Positions 17,058 through 25,025 of a stretch of 64,000 nt of DNA are shown one piece after another; within the stretch, counting starts at the first letter, position 1, and the number at the start of each line of letters is the position of its first letter. The notes beneath the pieces were generated by a model that was not told the DNA's origin, made no database searches, and saw nothing but the letters and a program-made list of their open reading frames with translations. The DNA comes from Yoonia tamlensis. Lineage in GTDB: Bacteria; Pseudomonadota; Alphaproteobacteria; Rhodobacterales; Rhodobacteraceae. Location: assembly GCF_900115105.1 (NCBI RefSeq), contig NZ_FOYP01000001.1, positions 956,097-1,020,096 on the forward strand, written 5' to 3'. A program made the position numbers and the translations under genes.

Positions 17058-18283
17058 CCAAACGTGTCCTACTTGTCGATGACGACCGCGATATCCGCGA
17101 GGCTTTGGGCCAGACGCTTGAACTGGCGGATCTCGAGCCGACCCTTGCAGGGTCTTTCGTTGAGGCCAAAGACCATATGACCCGCAGTTTTGACGGGGTG
17201 ATTGTGTCCGATATCCGGATGCCGGGGCGTGACGGGTTCCATCTGCTGGACTACGTGCGCGAAGCCGACCCCGAACTGCCTGTTATTCTTTTGACCGGAG
17301 AGGCGGATATTCCCATGGCGGTGCGCGCCATGTCGGCGGGGGCTTATGATTTTTTGGAAAAACCTTGTGCGCCGCAGGATTTTGTTGCCGTCGTTTTACG
17401 GGCGCAGATGGCGCGGCGGCTGGTGCTGGAAAACCGGCGGCTGAAAACAGAGCTTGAGGCCGGTGACGCCGCATCGCGTATGCTGGTGGGACGATCAAAG
17501 ATTTCCGAAGAATTGCGCGCCGCCGCCCGTGCCGCTGCCCGCGCCGGCACCGAAGTGTTGATCATGGGTGAGCCGGGTTCAGGCACGCCCAAAATGGCCG
17601 AGGTGATCCATCTTTTGTCCGATGCAGCTTCGCGCCCGTTTGTGAAACGCGCAGCCTCCTCACTTGATGCCGAAGCGCTTGCCGCTGCGATTGCAGAGGC
17701 GGGTGCGGGCACATTGTATCTGGACGAAATCACCGGATTGAACCCCGCTTTGCAACTGACCTTGCTTGACCGGCTCGAAGAGGGGGGGGTCGCGCGGGTC
17801 TTGGCAGGCACCACGCGCAACCTGTCCGATGCGATGGCCGCAGGGCAGTTTAACGCAGAGCTGTTTTACCGGCTTGATCTGATGCGGGTGCGGATCGCGT
17901 CACTGCGCGAACGCCCCGAAGACATACCCGTCTTGTTCGAACATTATGTTTCGCTGGCCTGCGAGCAAGCCAATCTGGCCAAGCGCGACATAACCGCCGA
18001 TGTGACCGCGCGGCTTATGGCCCAAGACTGGCCAGGCAATGCGCGGGCGCTGATGAATGCGGCGATGCGCTTTGCGCTCGGGCTTGATGATGATGAAGCC
18101 CAGGTCGCAGGCGGGCTATCTGCACAAATGGCCCAAGTCGAACGTTCGCTTTTGATTGCGGCGTTACAGCGGCACAGCGGGCGGGTGACCGATGTTGCCA
18201 AAGACCTGAAACTGCCGCGCAAAACCTTTTATGACAAGCTTACCAAACACGGGCTGCGCGCCGAAGATTACCGGCCTGCATAG
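17054..18283 (+). CDS. dctD: DctD-like response regulator with degenerate AAA+ domain
   Basis: A 409-residue partner of DctB. The receiver domain has D53 (VSDIRMPG), acidic residues at the start (LLVDDD) and K103. The central domain should be a sigma54 activator AAA+ module. Walker A reads GEPGSGTP (172-179), so the ATP-binding lysine is missing, and the GAFTGA loop that touches sigma54 is deleted (PFVKRAASSLDAEAL runs straight to TLYLDEI, Walker B). The C-terminal Fis-type HTH (VTDVAKDLKLPRKTFYDKL) is intact. The protein is therefore unlikely to be a normal ATP-driven sigma54 activator. It may act on sigma70 promoters, as the GAFTGA-less NtrC of Rhodobacter capsulatus does. Two palindromes downstream are likely binding sites. 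Confidence 0.88.
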   Translation: MTKRVLLVDDDRDIREALGQTLELADLEPTLAGSFVEAKDHMTRSFDGVIVSDIRMPGRDGFHLLDYVREADPELPVILLTGEADIPMAVRAMSAGAYDFLEKPCAPQDFVAVVLRAQMARRLVLENRRLKTELEAGDAASRMLVGRSKISEELRAAARAAARAGTEVLIMGEPGSGTPKMAEVIHLLSDAASRPFVKRAASSLDAEALAAAIAEAGAGTLYLDEITGLNPALQLTLLDRLEEGGVARVLAGTTRNLSDAMAAGQFNAELFYRLDLMRVRIASLRERPEDIPVLFEHYVSLACEQANLAKRDITADVTARLMAQDWPGNARALMNAAMRFALGLDDDEAQVAGGLSAQMAQVERSLLIAALQRHSGRVTDVAKDLKLPRKTFYDKLTKHGLRAEDYRPA

Positions 18284-18308
18284 ATTCTTTTTCCGTTAGC
18301 GCAAACCT

Positions 18309-18324
18309 GTGCGGATTTTCGCAC
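18309..18324. promoter_or_regulatory. Candidate DctD operator 1
   Basis: GTGCGGATTTTCGCAC is a palindrome with 5-bp perfect arms (GTGCG/CGCAC) just after dctD and about 210 bp before dctP. It matches operator 2 in pattern (GTGyGGAwTTyCGCwC). The two centres are 33 bp apart, about three helical turns, as expected for cooperatively bound dimers. Confidence 0.6.
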
Positions 18325-18341
18325 GGCGCCCCGAATTTTCT

Positions 18342-18357
18342 GTGTGGAATTCCGCTC
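18342..18357. promoter_or_regulatory. Candidate DctD operator 2 with overlapping hairpin
   Basis: GTGTGGAATTCCGCTC is an imperfect palindrome centred on GGAATTCC, the partner of operator 1. Its right arm overlaps a perfect 9-bp stem, CCGCTCACG-TAAA-CGTGAGCGG (18352-18373). That stem could end dctD transcription or be part of the regulatory region. No sigma54 -24/-12 element (GG-N10-GC) is evident between here and dctP. Confidence 0.55.
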
Positions 18358-18529
18358 ACGTAAACGTGAGCGGCTTCTAAATTGCCTAAAAATGCTGCAA
18401 TTTCAGAAATTTACGTTTCAATCTTGGTGCTGCGTGAAACAGGCTTGCACGCTATGCGGTTGGCGGCTTTGGTATCCGCGATCGCCCTGAACCTGCTGGG
18501 CGACGGATATTCTCTAGGGAGGAGAAACA

Positions 18530-19546
18530 ATGACATTTTTGAAATCCGCAGCCGTACTGGCTGCGATGTCCATTATCGCAACTTCTGCATCTGCTGACCC
18601 GATGGGCTGTGACGACGGTGAAATCGTCGTAAAATTCAGCCACGTCACCAACACCGACCGCCACCCAAAAGGCATCGCCGCGACATTGCTCGCAGAGCGC
18701 GTGAATGCCGAAATGGACGGCACGATGTGCATGGAAGTGTTCCCGAACTCGACCCTGTATAACGATGACCAGGTTCTCGAAGCAATGCTGCAAGGCGATG
18801 TGCAACTTGCCGCGCCTTCACTGTCAAAATTCGAAACATTCACCAAGCAATTCCGCATTTTCGACCTGCCATTCATGTTCTCAAACATGGAAGCGGTTGA
18901 CGCGTTCCAAGGGTCCGAAACCGGCGTGGCAATGATGGATTCGATGCAGCGCCGCGGCCTGCAAGGTCTGGGTTTCTGGCACAATGGCCTGAAACAGTTT
19001 TCGGCGAACGTACCGCTGGTTTCACCAACAGACGCCGAAGGTCTGAAATTCCGCGTGCAAACATCTGACGTGCTTGTCGCGCAAATGGAAGCGCTGGGCG
19101 CATCACCACAGCCGATGGCCTTCTCCGAAGTATATGGCGCGCTGCAAACCGGCGTTGTTGACGGGCAGGAAAACACTTGGTCCAACATCTATGGTCAAAA
19201 GTTCTTTGAGGTCCAAGACGGCACCACAGAAACCAACCACGGTGTGCTGGATTACCTTGTTGTTGCTTCCGTTGACTGGCTTGACAGCCTTGACGCCGAC
19301 ACACGCGACCAGTTCATGACCATCTTCACAGAAGTCACCGCTGAGCGTAACGCAGCCGTTGGCGAAGTTGACGCAAACAACCGTCAGGCGGTTCTGGACG
19401 CAGGCGGCGTGATCCGTGAACTGACACCAGAGCAGCGTGCAGAATGGGTCACCGCGATGCAGCCAGTTTGGGCGCAGTTCCTTGAAGATGTGGGTCAAGA
19501 AAACATTGATGCCGCACAAGCGATCAACGCGGCAGTCGCAAACTAA
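18530..19546 (+). CDS. dctP: TRAP transporter solute-binding protein DctP
   Basis: A 338-residue periplasmic dicarboxylate-binding protein with a signal peptide (residues 1-22, cleavage near SASA-DP). Family features are IVVKFSHVTNTDRHPKG, LDEAMLQGDVQ-type text (VLEAMLQGDVQLAAPS), GLKFRVQTSDVLVAQMEALGASPQPMAFSEVYGALQTGVVDGQENTW, where the conserved Arg of FRVQTS binds the carboxylate. GGGAGGAG is a strong ribosome site. It is the first gene of dctPQM, downstream of dctBD and the tandem palindromes. Two hairpins separate it from dctQM, as expected when binding protein is made in excess. Confidence 0.95.
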   Translation: MTFLKSAAVLAAMSIIATSASADPMGCDDGEIVVKFSHVTNTDRHPKGIAATLLAERVNAEMDGTMCMEVFPNSTLYNDDQVLEAMLQGDVQLAAPSLSKFETFTKQFRIFDLPFMFSNMEAVDAFQGSETGVAMMDSMQRRGLQGLGFWHNGLKQFSANVPLVSPTDAEGLKFRVQTSDVLVAQMEALGASPQPMAFSEVYGALQTGVVDGQENTWSNIYGQKFFEVQDGTTETNHGVLDYLVVASVDWLDSLDADTRDQFMTIFTEVTAERNAAVGEVDANNRQAVLDAGGVIRELTPEQRAEWVTAMQPVWAQFLEDVGQENIDAAQAINAAVAN

Positions 19547-19556
19547 GCAATCCGGG

Positions 19557-19618
19557 GCCGGAACCAACCGGCCCCTACGCTTGAACTGGCGGGCGCATGC
19601 GTGCCCGCCGTTTTTACA
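19557..19618 (+). terminator. Two intergenic hairpins between dctP and dctQ
   Basis: The first stem is GGGGCCGG/CCGGCCCC (19557-19578) without a T-run. The second is GGCGGGC/GCCCGCC (19591-19612) followed by GTTTTT. The pair could stabilise the dctP message and partially terminate, so that dctP is expressed well above dctQM. Confidence 0.75.
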
Positions 19619-19642
19619 TCCACTGATGTAGGGGGGCATGTG

Positions 19643-20323
19643 ATGTCCAGTAAATACACGCCGTCCGGTCCGGTCTCACGCGTGATCCACGAAATCGAAG
19701 AAACCATGATCGCCCTTCTATTGGGGCTGATGACGCTGGTCACATTTGCCAATGTGGTCCTGCGCTATGTGTTCAATTCCCAGCTGATCTGGGGGCTTGA
19801 ACTGACGCTGATCCTTTTTGCATGGCTGGTCATTTTTGGCATTTCATACGGGTTCAAGGTCACGATGCACCTTGGCGTTGATGCCGTTCTGGCCCTTGTG
19901 AGCAAGCCTGCGCAATTTGTGATGGCCCTGATCGGGGTCGCAATTACATTGGCCTATGTTTTGCTTTTGCTCAAAGGCGCTTGGGATTATTGGGCGCCGT
20001 TTGCAGGGTTCAACGCCACATCGGGCCATTGGTTCCCCACAGGCTTTGCCAATAGCCGTGATCAGGGCTGGTACGAGACTGAACAAATTCCGATTCCGTT
20101 CCTGCAAGGCTGGCTGGAAGCCACGTTCAACATGGGCGAAGCCTATGAGAAAATGCCCCGCTTTGTGCCTTACTTCATCCTGCCGTTTGGCGTTCTTTTG
20201 ATGGTCATTCGCGTGATCGAAGCCGGTGTGCGGATCATCCGCGCGGGCGAAGGATCGTTGATTGTCAGCCACGAAGCCGAAGACGCTGTCGAACAGGTCG
20301 CCGCACTGAATAAGGAAGATTAA
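19643..20323 (+). CDS. dctQ: TRAP transporter small permease DctQ
   Basis: A 226-residue inner-membrane subunit with four predicted helices (about residues 25-45, 50-70, 90-115 and 160-185). It shows the DctQ pattern NVVLRYVFNSQLIWGLELTLILFAWLVIFGISYGFK, here split by eye into helix 1-2 and loop. A stretch of about 45 residues before the last helix (FNATSGHWFPTGFANSRDQ...) is longer than in minimal DctQ proteins. The ATG at 19643 follows GGGGGG; an upstream frame start at 19601 lies in the hairpin region. The dctM ribosome site sits inside its last codons. Confidence 0.92.
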   Translation: MSSKYTPSGPVSRVIHEIEETMIALLLGLMTLVTFANVVLRYVFNSQLIWGLELTLILFAWLVIFGISYGFKVTMHLGVDAVLALVSKPAQFVMALIGVAITLAYVLLLLKGAWDYWAPFAGFNATSGHWFPTGFANSRDQGWYETEQIPIPFLQGWLEATFNMGEAYEKMPRFVPYFILPFGVLLMVIRVIEAGVRIIRAGEGSLIVSHEAEDAVEQVAALNKED

Positions 20324-20326
20324 GAC

Positions 20327-22219
20327 ATGGAAGTCGCACTTCTTTTTATTATGATCATCGGGTTGCTAATGCTGGGCGTGCCGATTGCGGTTGCGCTCGG
20401 GTTCTCGTCGATCATGTTCCAGCTGATGTTTTCGGATACGTCGCTCGCGCAGGTCGCGCAGACGATGTATCAGGCGATGGCGGGGCACTATACGCTGCTG
20501 GCGATCCCGTTCTTCATTCTGGCATCGTCGTTTATGTCGACGGGGGGCGTGGCGAAACGGATCATCCGCTTTGCGATTGCCTGCGTGGGGCATTTGCAGG
20601 GGGGGCTCGCGATTGCGGGCGTTCTGGCCTGTATGATGTTTGCAGCCCTGTCAGGGTCATCACCCGCGACCGTTGTGGCCATCGGGTCGATCGTGATCGC
20701 CGCGATGCGGCAGGTTGGTTATTCCAAGGAATTCGCCGCCGGTGTGATCTGTAACGCGGGCACATTGGGCATCCTGATCCCGCCGTCCATCGTGATGGTT
20801 GTTTACGCATCTGCCACGGACGTATCCGTGGGCCGGATGTTCCTTGCGGGGGTTATACCGGGCCTGTTGGCTGGGTTGATGCTGATGGTAACGATCTACG
20901 TGATCGCGCGTATTCGCAACATGCCCAAAGGCGAATGGCTTGGCTGGGGTGAAGTCTCAGGCGCGTTGATTGATGCCTTCTGGGGGCTGATGTTGATCGC
21001 AATCATTATGGTTGGCATTTACGGGTTTCCGGGTATCACAGGCGCAATCTTTACGCCAACTGAAGCCGCCGCCGTAGCGTCGATTTATGCCTTCTTCGTT
21101 GCGATTTTTGTTTACCGCGATATTGGTCCGCTAAAATCGCGCCCTTGGCTGAGCGAGGATGAGTACCCCGCGCTGAGCCTGGGGTTTCGTGTGATCGTCT
21201 TCGCGTTGATCGGCTTTTGCCTTCACTACTTCCCTAGCAGCAATGCACCGGATGCGTTCTACCCTCGTCGAATCGGTGGGCCCGTCGCATTTGGTTGGGT
21301 CGCTCTGTGTCTGGTTACCGGCTGGGCGATGCTTACATTTCACGCCCAACGTGGACTGATAGGGCGTGTGATGATTCTTGTGCTCGGTGTCCTACCTGCA
21401 ATCGCCGCAGTCGTGTACGTAGCCCCCGGCGTCTATTCTTCGATTGCAGTAAGTGCGACGGCTGCGACCGGACTTGCGTGGTTTGGCGTGATCATTGGAA
21501 TCGTTGTCGCCACATTTGTCGGCGCACTGCTGGGCCTATGCGCTGCCCTTCCGGCGACGATATTTGTGTTCTCGCTGCGTGTCAGTTCCAAAGCGGCCGA
21601 AGAAACAGGCACGGGGTATCGTCAGTCGCTGGGCGGGGCTGTTCTAAGCTTTGCAAAAGGTGTCGCGAACTCCGTTGTCTATTTCGTGCCTGCGTTTGTT
21701 CATAAAGACACACGCGCAGCGCTTTTCGACGCAGGCAAGCTGACCATCACCTTGATGTTCATTATCGCCAACGCGTTGTTGCTGAAGCACGTGCTGACAG
21801 ATGAGCAAATCCCGCAGCATATCGCGGATGCGATGCTGGGTGCGGGCATGGGGCCGATTACCTTCTTGATCATGGTCAATGTGATTTTGCTGATCGGCGG
21901 GCAGTTCATGGAACCGTCAGGCCTGATCGTGATTGTGGCGCCATTGGTGTTCCCGATTGCAATCCAGCTTGGGATTGATCCGATCCATCTGGGCATCATC
22001 ATGGTGGTCAACATGGAAATCGGGATGATCACGCCGCCCGTTGGTCTGAACCTGTTCGTGACATCCGGTGTGGCGGGCATGCCTGTCATGGCCGTTGTGC
22101 GCGCGGCATTGCCATTCTTGGCCGTGTTGTTCGTGTTCCTGATCATGGTGACTTACATTCCGTGGATTTCCACCTATCTGCCCACATTGTTCATGGGGCC
22201 GGAAATTATCGTGAACTAG
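20327..22219 (+). CDS. dctM: TRAP transporter large permease DctM with internal insertion
   Basis: A 630-residue permease, while DctM proteins usually have about 430-450 residues. Residues 1-265 match the N-terminal half (LGVPIAVALGFSSIMF, SGSSPATVVAIGSI, NAGTLGILIPPSIVMVVY) and residues from about 455 match the C-terminal half (TDEQIPQ, GQFMEPSGLIVIVAPLVFP, GMITPPVGLNLF). Between them lie about 185 extra residues with four hydrophobic segments, encoded roughly at 21130-21690. The reading frame is intact across it. Codon choice in the block (CGA, CTA, CCT, AGC) looks somewhat different from its surroundings. With DctPQ it should import C4-dicarboxylates with sodium; what the insert does is unknown. 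Confidence 0.93.
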   Translation: MEVALLFIMIIGLLMLGVPIAVALGFSSIMFQLMFSDTSLAQVAQTMYQAMAGHYTLLAIPFFILASSFMSTGGVAKRIIRFAIACVGHLQGGLAIAGVLACMMFAALSGSSPATVVAIGSIVIAAMRQVGYSKEFAAGVICNAGTLGILIPPSIVMVVYASATDVSVGRMFLAGVIPGLLAGLMLMVTIYVIARIRNMPKGEWLGWGEVSGALIDAFWGLMLIAIIMVGIYGFPGITGAIFTPTEAAAVASIYAFFVAIFVYRDIGPLKSRPWLSEDEYPALSLGFRVIVFALIGFCLHYFPSSNAPDAFYPRRIGGPVAFGWVALCLVTGWAMLTFHAQRGLIGRVMILVLGVLPAIAAVVYVAPGVYSSIAVSATAATGLAWFGVIIGIVVATFVGALLGLCAALPATIFVFSLRVSSKAAEETGTGYRQSLGGAVLSFAKGVANSVVYFVPAFVHKDTRAALFDAGKLTITLMFIIANALLLKHVLTDEQIPQHIADAMLGAGMGPITFLIMVNVILLIGGQFMEPSGLIVIVAPLVFPIAIQLGIDPIHLGIIMVVNMEIGMITPPVGLNLFVTSGVAGMPVMAVVRAALPFLAVLFVFLIMVTYIPWISTYLPTLFMGPEIIVN

Positions 22220-22243
22220 CAAGCGATAACCGTGAAACAAAAA

Positions 22244-22274
22244 GACCGCCGGGGGAAACCCCGGCGGTCTTTTT
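22244..22274. terminator. Strong intrinsic terminator after dctM
   Basis: GACCGCCGGGG (22244-22254), GAAA tetraloop, CCCCGGCGGTC (22259-22269), then TTTTT. AAAAA on the left makes it work in both directions. Confidence 0.95.
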
Positions 22275-22348
22275 GTTGGGGTTTGATTTGGCGGCTCTTC
22301 TCTGCTCAAGTCGGTGCATATGTTTCCCAACCCGAAAGGAAGAATGAA

Positions 22349-22711
22349 ATGGTGAATGTCCTTGGCATAGGCGGCGTATTTTTTCGCGCGAAAGATCCGG
22401 CTGCGTTGGCGGACTGGTATCAAACGCATCTGGGTATCGCGCCCGCGCCAACATCGGCAGAGGCTGCGCCTTGGGTCACTGAAACAGGCGTGACCGTATT
22501 TTCACCCTTTGCCGCTGATACCGACTATTTCCCGAGCGATAAGGCGTTTATGTTCAATTTCCGCGTCGCCGATCTTGACGCTGCCTGTGCAGAGCTTGCG
22601 GCGGCGGGGGTCACCTGTGGCGATGTGCTGGCAATGGACGGGGTCGGGCGCTTTGCGCGTATCCACGACCCCGAAGGCAACCCGATCGAGCTGTGGGAAC
22701 CAGCAACCTAG
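22349..22711 (+). CDS. Glyoxalase/bleomycin-resistance (VOC) family protein
   Basis: A 120-residue single VOC module. It has the opening strand GIGGVFFRAKDPAALADWYQTHLGI, the middle VTVFSPFAADTDYF and the closing metal-site segment RFARIHDPEGNPIELWEP with the usual Glu. The reaction cannot be named: VOC proteins include lyases, dioxygenases and resistance proteins. AAGGA at 22336-22340 fits the ATG at 22349. It ends in CTAG, which it shares with the stop of the convergent YHYH gene. Confidence 0.9.
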   Translation: MVNVLGIGGVFFRAKDPAALADWYQTHLGIAPAPTSAEAAPWVTETGVTVFSPFAADTDYFPSDKAFMFNFRVADLDAACAELAAAGVTCGDVLAMDGVGRFARIHDPEGNPIELWEPAT

Positions 22712-23679
22712 GGCCGCGGCGGACGCGCAGACGCATCGCAGGTCTGGTCAGGGTTCTCGGATGCGCAGCCGGTTTCGGCCTTGAGGCATGACAGGATCGC
22801 GTTCGAGCCGGCTTCGCCCGCGTGATAGTGATACCCGCCCGCGTCTACGTGGCCGTTGCAGCTATCAAGATCAGCGGGCGCTGTGCCATCAAGCAACAAG
22901 CGGGCGTAGATGTCATAGCCGTCCATCGCAATGCCGATCCGTACTGCGTCAGACCCTGCGTCTTGCGTGCCTTTGATACAGTCGGTTGCCACGTGGTAGT
23001 GATAGCCGACATGGGTGTTTACATGGCCACCGCAATCGTCAAACGGGGCAATCGTATGGGCGGCAAGGATCGCGTCAACCGGCGCAGCCGCATCAAGCCG
23101 CACGCCGTTGCTTGCAATACCGGCGCCCGAAACATTCGTCCGGTTGCTGCGCGCGCTATCTTGCGGCACGAGCGGGATCACATAGGTCATGCTTGCATTG
23201 GCATCCATATATTCGGGCAGGCATTGCACACAGTAGTTCTGGTATTCGGGCGCAACATCGGGGCGGGCTGCGGCCTCGCAGGATTCTTTGGTATCCGTGA
23301 CACGCACAGCACCTGACGCGCTGTCAAACAATTGCCAGATGTCATCCCCGTATAGCGCGGCCAGACCGGCGATAAATGCGCCGTCCACATCATGCACTTC
23401 GCCGTCTTTCAACCAGATGCCGCCAGCATCTGCGGTATCATCGACCGATGAGGGGCACCATGGACCCGGGGTATAGTCTTGGGGTTCGGGTTTGACCGTG
23501 ATCGAAAAACAGCTGGTTTGCGTACCGCCCGACAAGGTGCAGTCAACCAGCGAAGGCCCGCTGATCACCGTAGCGTTTGCAAAAAAACCTGCGATGTCGC
23601 GCAGCCGGTCTGTATTGGCATCAGCAAACGCGGGGCTACAGTACATAGCCAAAGCGGGAAGGGCGAAAGAATAGCGCAT
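22708..23679 (-). CDS. Secreted YHYH-domain protein
   Basis: A protein of about 323 residues from the ATG at 23677-23679; a start five codons upstream is possible. It has a signal peptide (RYSFALPALAMYCSPAFA). Two copies of the YHYH signature occur, VGYHYHVA and GGYHYHAG, each near a conserved Asp/Cys-rich segment (FDDCGGHVNTH, LDSCNGHVDA). The many cysteines suggest disulfides and a periplasmic or secreted location. The YHYH family has no established activity, and metal binding by the histidines is only a guess. No related gene is adjacent. Confidence 0.85.
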   Translation of the reverse strand: MRYSFALPALAMYCSPAFADANTDRLRDIAGFFANATVISGPSLVDCTLSGGTQTSCFSITVKPEPQDYTPGPWCPSSVDDTADAGGIWLKDGEVHDVDGAFIAGLAALYGDDIWQLFDSASGAVRVTDTKESCEAAARPDVAPEYQNYCVQCLPEYMDANASMTYVIPLVPQDSARSNRTNVSGAGIASNGVRLDAAAPVDAILAAHTIAPFDDCGGHVNTHVGYHYHVATDCIKGTQDAGSDAVRIGIAMDGYDIYARLLLDGTAPADLDSCNGHVDAGGYHYHAGEAGSNAILSCLKAETGCASENPDQTCDASARPPRP

Positions 23680-23772
23680 ATTCGGTCCGATCATTAGAAC
23701 TGCACGGCAAAAGCCGGCTCAGGTCTTATACGGGCGGACCAGCGTTTTCCGCCGCACCTTGAGATCAGTTTT

Positions 23773-24504
23773 TCAGGCGGCTTCGAGCGCTGCGATAATC
23801 GCGCTGAAATCATCGGCCTTCAAGCTCGCACCGCCGACCAATGCGCCATCGACATGTGGAACACCGAAAATCTCGGCTGCGTTGCTGCCCTTTACGGACC
23901 CGCCGTAAAGAATCCGCATCTCGGCGCCATCGTCGAAACGCGCGTTCAGTCGCGCGCGGATATGGGCGTGTACTTGGGCGATCTGGTCACGTGTCGGTAC
24001 TTTGCCCGTGCCAATGGCCCACACCGGTTCATAGGCAATCACCGTGTTCTGCGCGGTTGCTGTGGCCGGAACAGAGCCGGCCAGTTGCGCATCAATAACA
24101 GCAAGTGTCGTGCCGTTTTCACGTTCAGCCAGCGTTTCGCCAAGGCAAATAATCGCTGTGATACCCGCAGCATAGGCCGCCTGTGATTTGGCAGCGACAA
24201 CGTCGTTGCTTTCGCCGTGATCTGCGCGGCGCTCTGAATGGCCGATGATCACATAGGTAGCACCCACATCCGCCAGCATTTGTGCGCTGATGTCGCCTGT
24301 ATGCGCGCCTGACGTGGCGGCGTGGCAATCCTGCCCGCCGATATCAAGCAGCGAATCCTGACAGGCTGCGATCAATGTGGCAGGCGGGCAGATTAGAATA
24401 TCGATCTGCGCGTCGGCGTGCCGTGCGGCCAATGTTTCGATCTCGGCCAGATTGGCGCGAAGCCCGTTCATCTTCCAGTTTCCAGCGGCAAGTTTACGCG
24501 GCAT
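23773..24504 (-). CDS. tpiA: Triosephosphate isomerase
   Basis: Interconverts dihydroxyacetone phosphate and glyceraldehyde-3-phosphate in glycolysis. A 243-residue TIM barrel with AAGNWKMNG (catalytic Lys), [10 protein letters not shown] (catalytic His), [15 protein letters not shown] (catalytic Glu and loop 6) and [11 protein letters not shown] plus [11 protein letters not shown] (phosphate site). The ATG at 24504 starts just before [11 protein letters not shown] and has AAAAGGA about seven bases upstream; codons further up are not part of the family. Confidence 0.98.
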   Translation of the reverse strand: MPRKLAAGNWKMNGLRANLAEIETLAARHADAQIDILICPPATLIAACQDSLLDIGGQDCHAATSGAHTGDISAQMLADVGATYVIIGHSERRADHGESNDVVAAKSQAAYAAGITAIICLGETLAERENGTTLAVIDAQLAGSVPATATAQNTVIAYEPVWAIGTGKVPTRDQIAQVHAHIRARLNARFDDGAEMRILYGGSVKGSNAAEIFGVPHVDGALVGGASLKADDFSAIIAALEAA

Positions 24505-24636
24505 ATGCCCATCCTTTTGTCTGCGGTTGCTAGTTGCTATCAATTGCGCGCGCAGATCGGAAGGGGTCGGATGTCCAAAACTGAATTGCGGCGGCTGTTT
24601 TCGCGCGGCAGACAGCGACCGTCACCGGCACAACTT

Positions 24637-25002
24637 CTAGGGTTTGGCGAAAAGCGTTTCGTCAAATTTGATCGATTCGCCGCATCCGCAGGCATCAACC
24701 ACATTTGGGTTGCGGAATTTGAAACCGGATTCGAGCAATGAGGTTTCATAGTCGATTTCGGTGCCAAACAAGAACATCTGCGCCATCGGTGCAATCATTA
24801 CACGTGCGCCGTCGATCTCGACAACCTCATCTAGCGGGTCGACCTCGGTGACATAGTCCATCGTGTATTCCATGCCCGCACAGCCGCCTTTTTTGACGCC
24901 GATCCGCAGGCCCTGATGGCCGTCTTTTTGCATCAGCGCTGCAATTTTTGCAGCCGCTTTTGGGGTGACGCTTACCGCTTGTTTGCCCGGAATGCTGAAC
25001 AT
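24637..25002 (-). CDS. HesB/IscA/SufA-type iron-sulfur carrier
   Basis: A 121-residue A-type carrier that holds and transfers Fe-S clusters or iron. The three conserved cysteines are at KKGGCAGMEY and ACGCGES. The SVTPKAAAKIAALM start and the FKFRNPNVVDACGCGESI end are typical of SufA. It lies a short way downstream of the DUF3307/SatD-like unit and not far from a SufT-like gene, so a second piece of the SUF pathway is close by. A SUF operon itself is not in the window. Confidence 0.93.
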   Translation of the reverse strand: MFSIPGKQAVSVTPKAAAKIAALMQKDGHQGLRIGVKKGGCAGMEYTMDYVTEVDPLDEVVEIDGARVMIAPMAQMFLFGTEIDYETSLLESGFKFRNPNVVDACGCGESIKFDETLFAKP

Positions 25003-25025
25003 GAATGTTCTCCTTTGGACCCAAC

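Noticed and set aside
18374-18529. Sigma54 -24/-12 promoter of dctP
   Set aside because: No GG-N10-GC element with the usual flanks could be found by eye.
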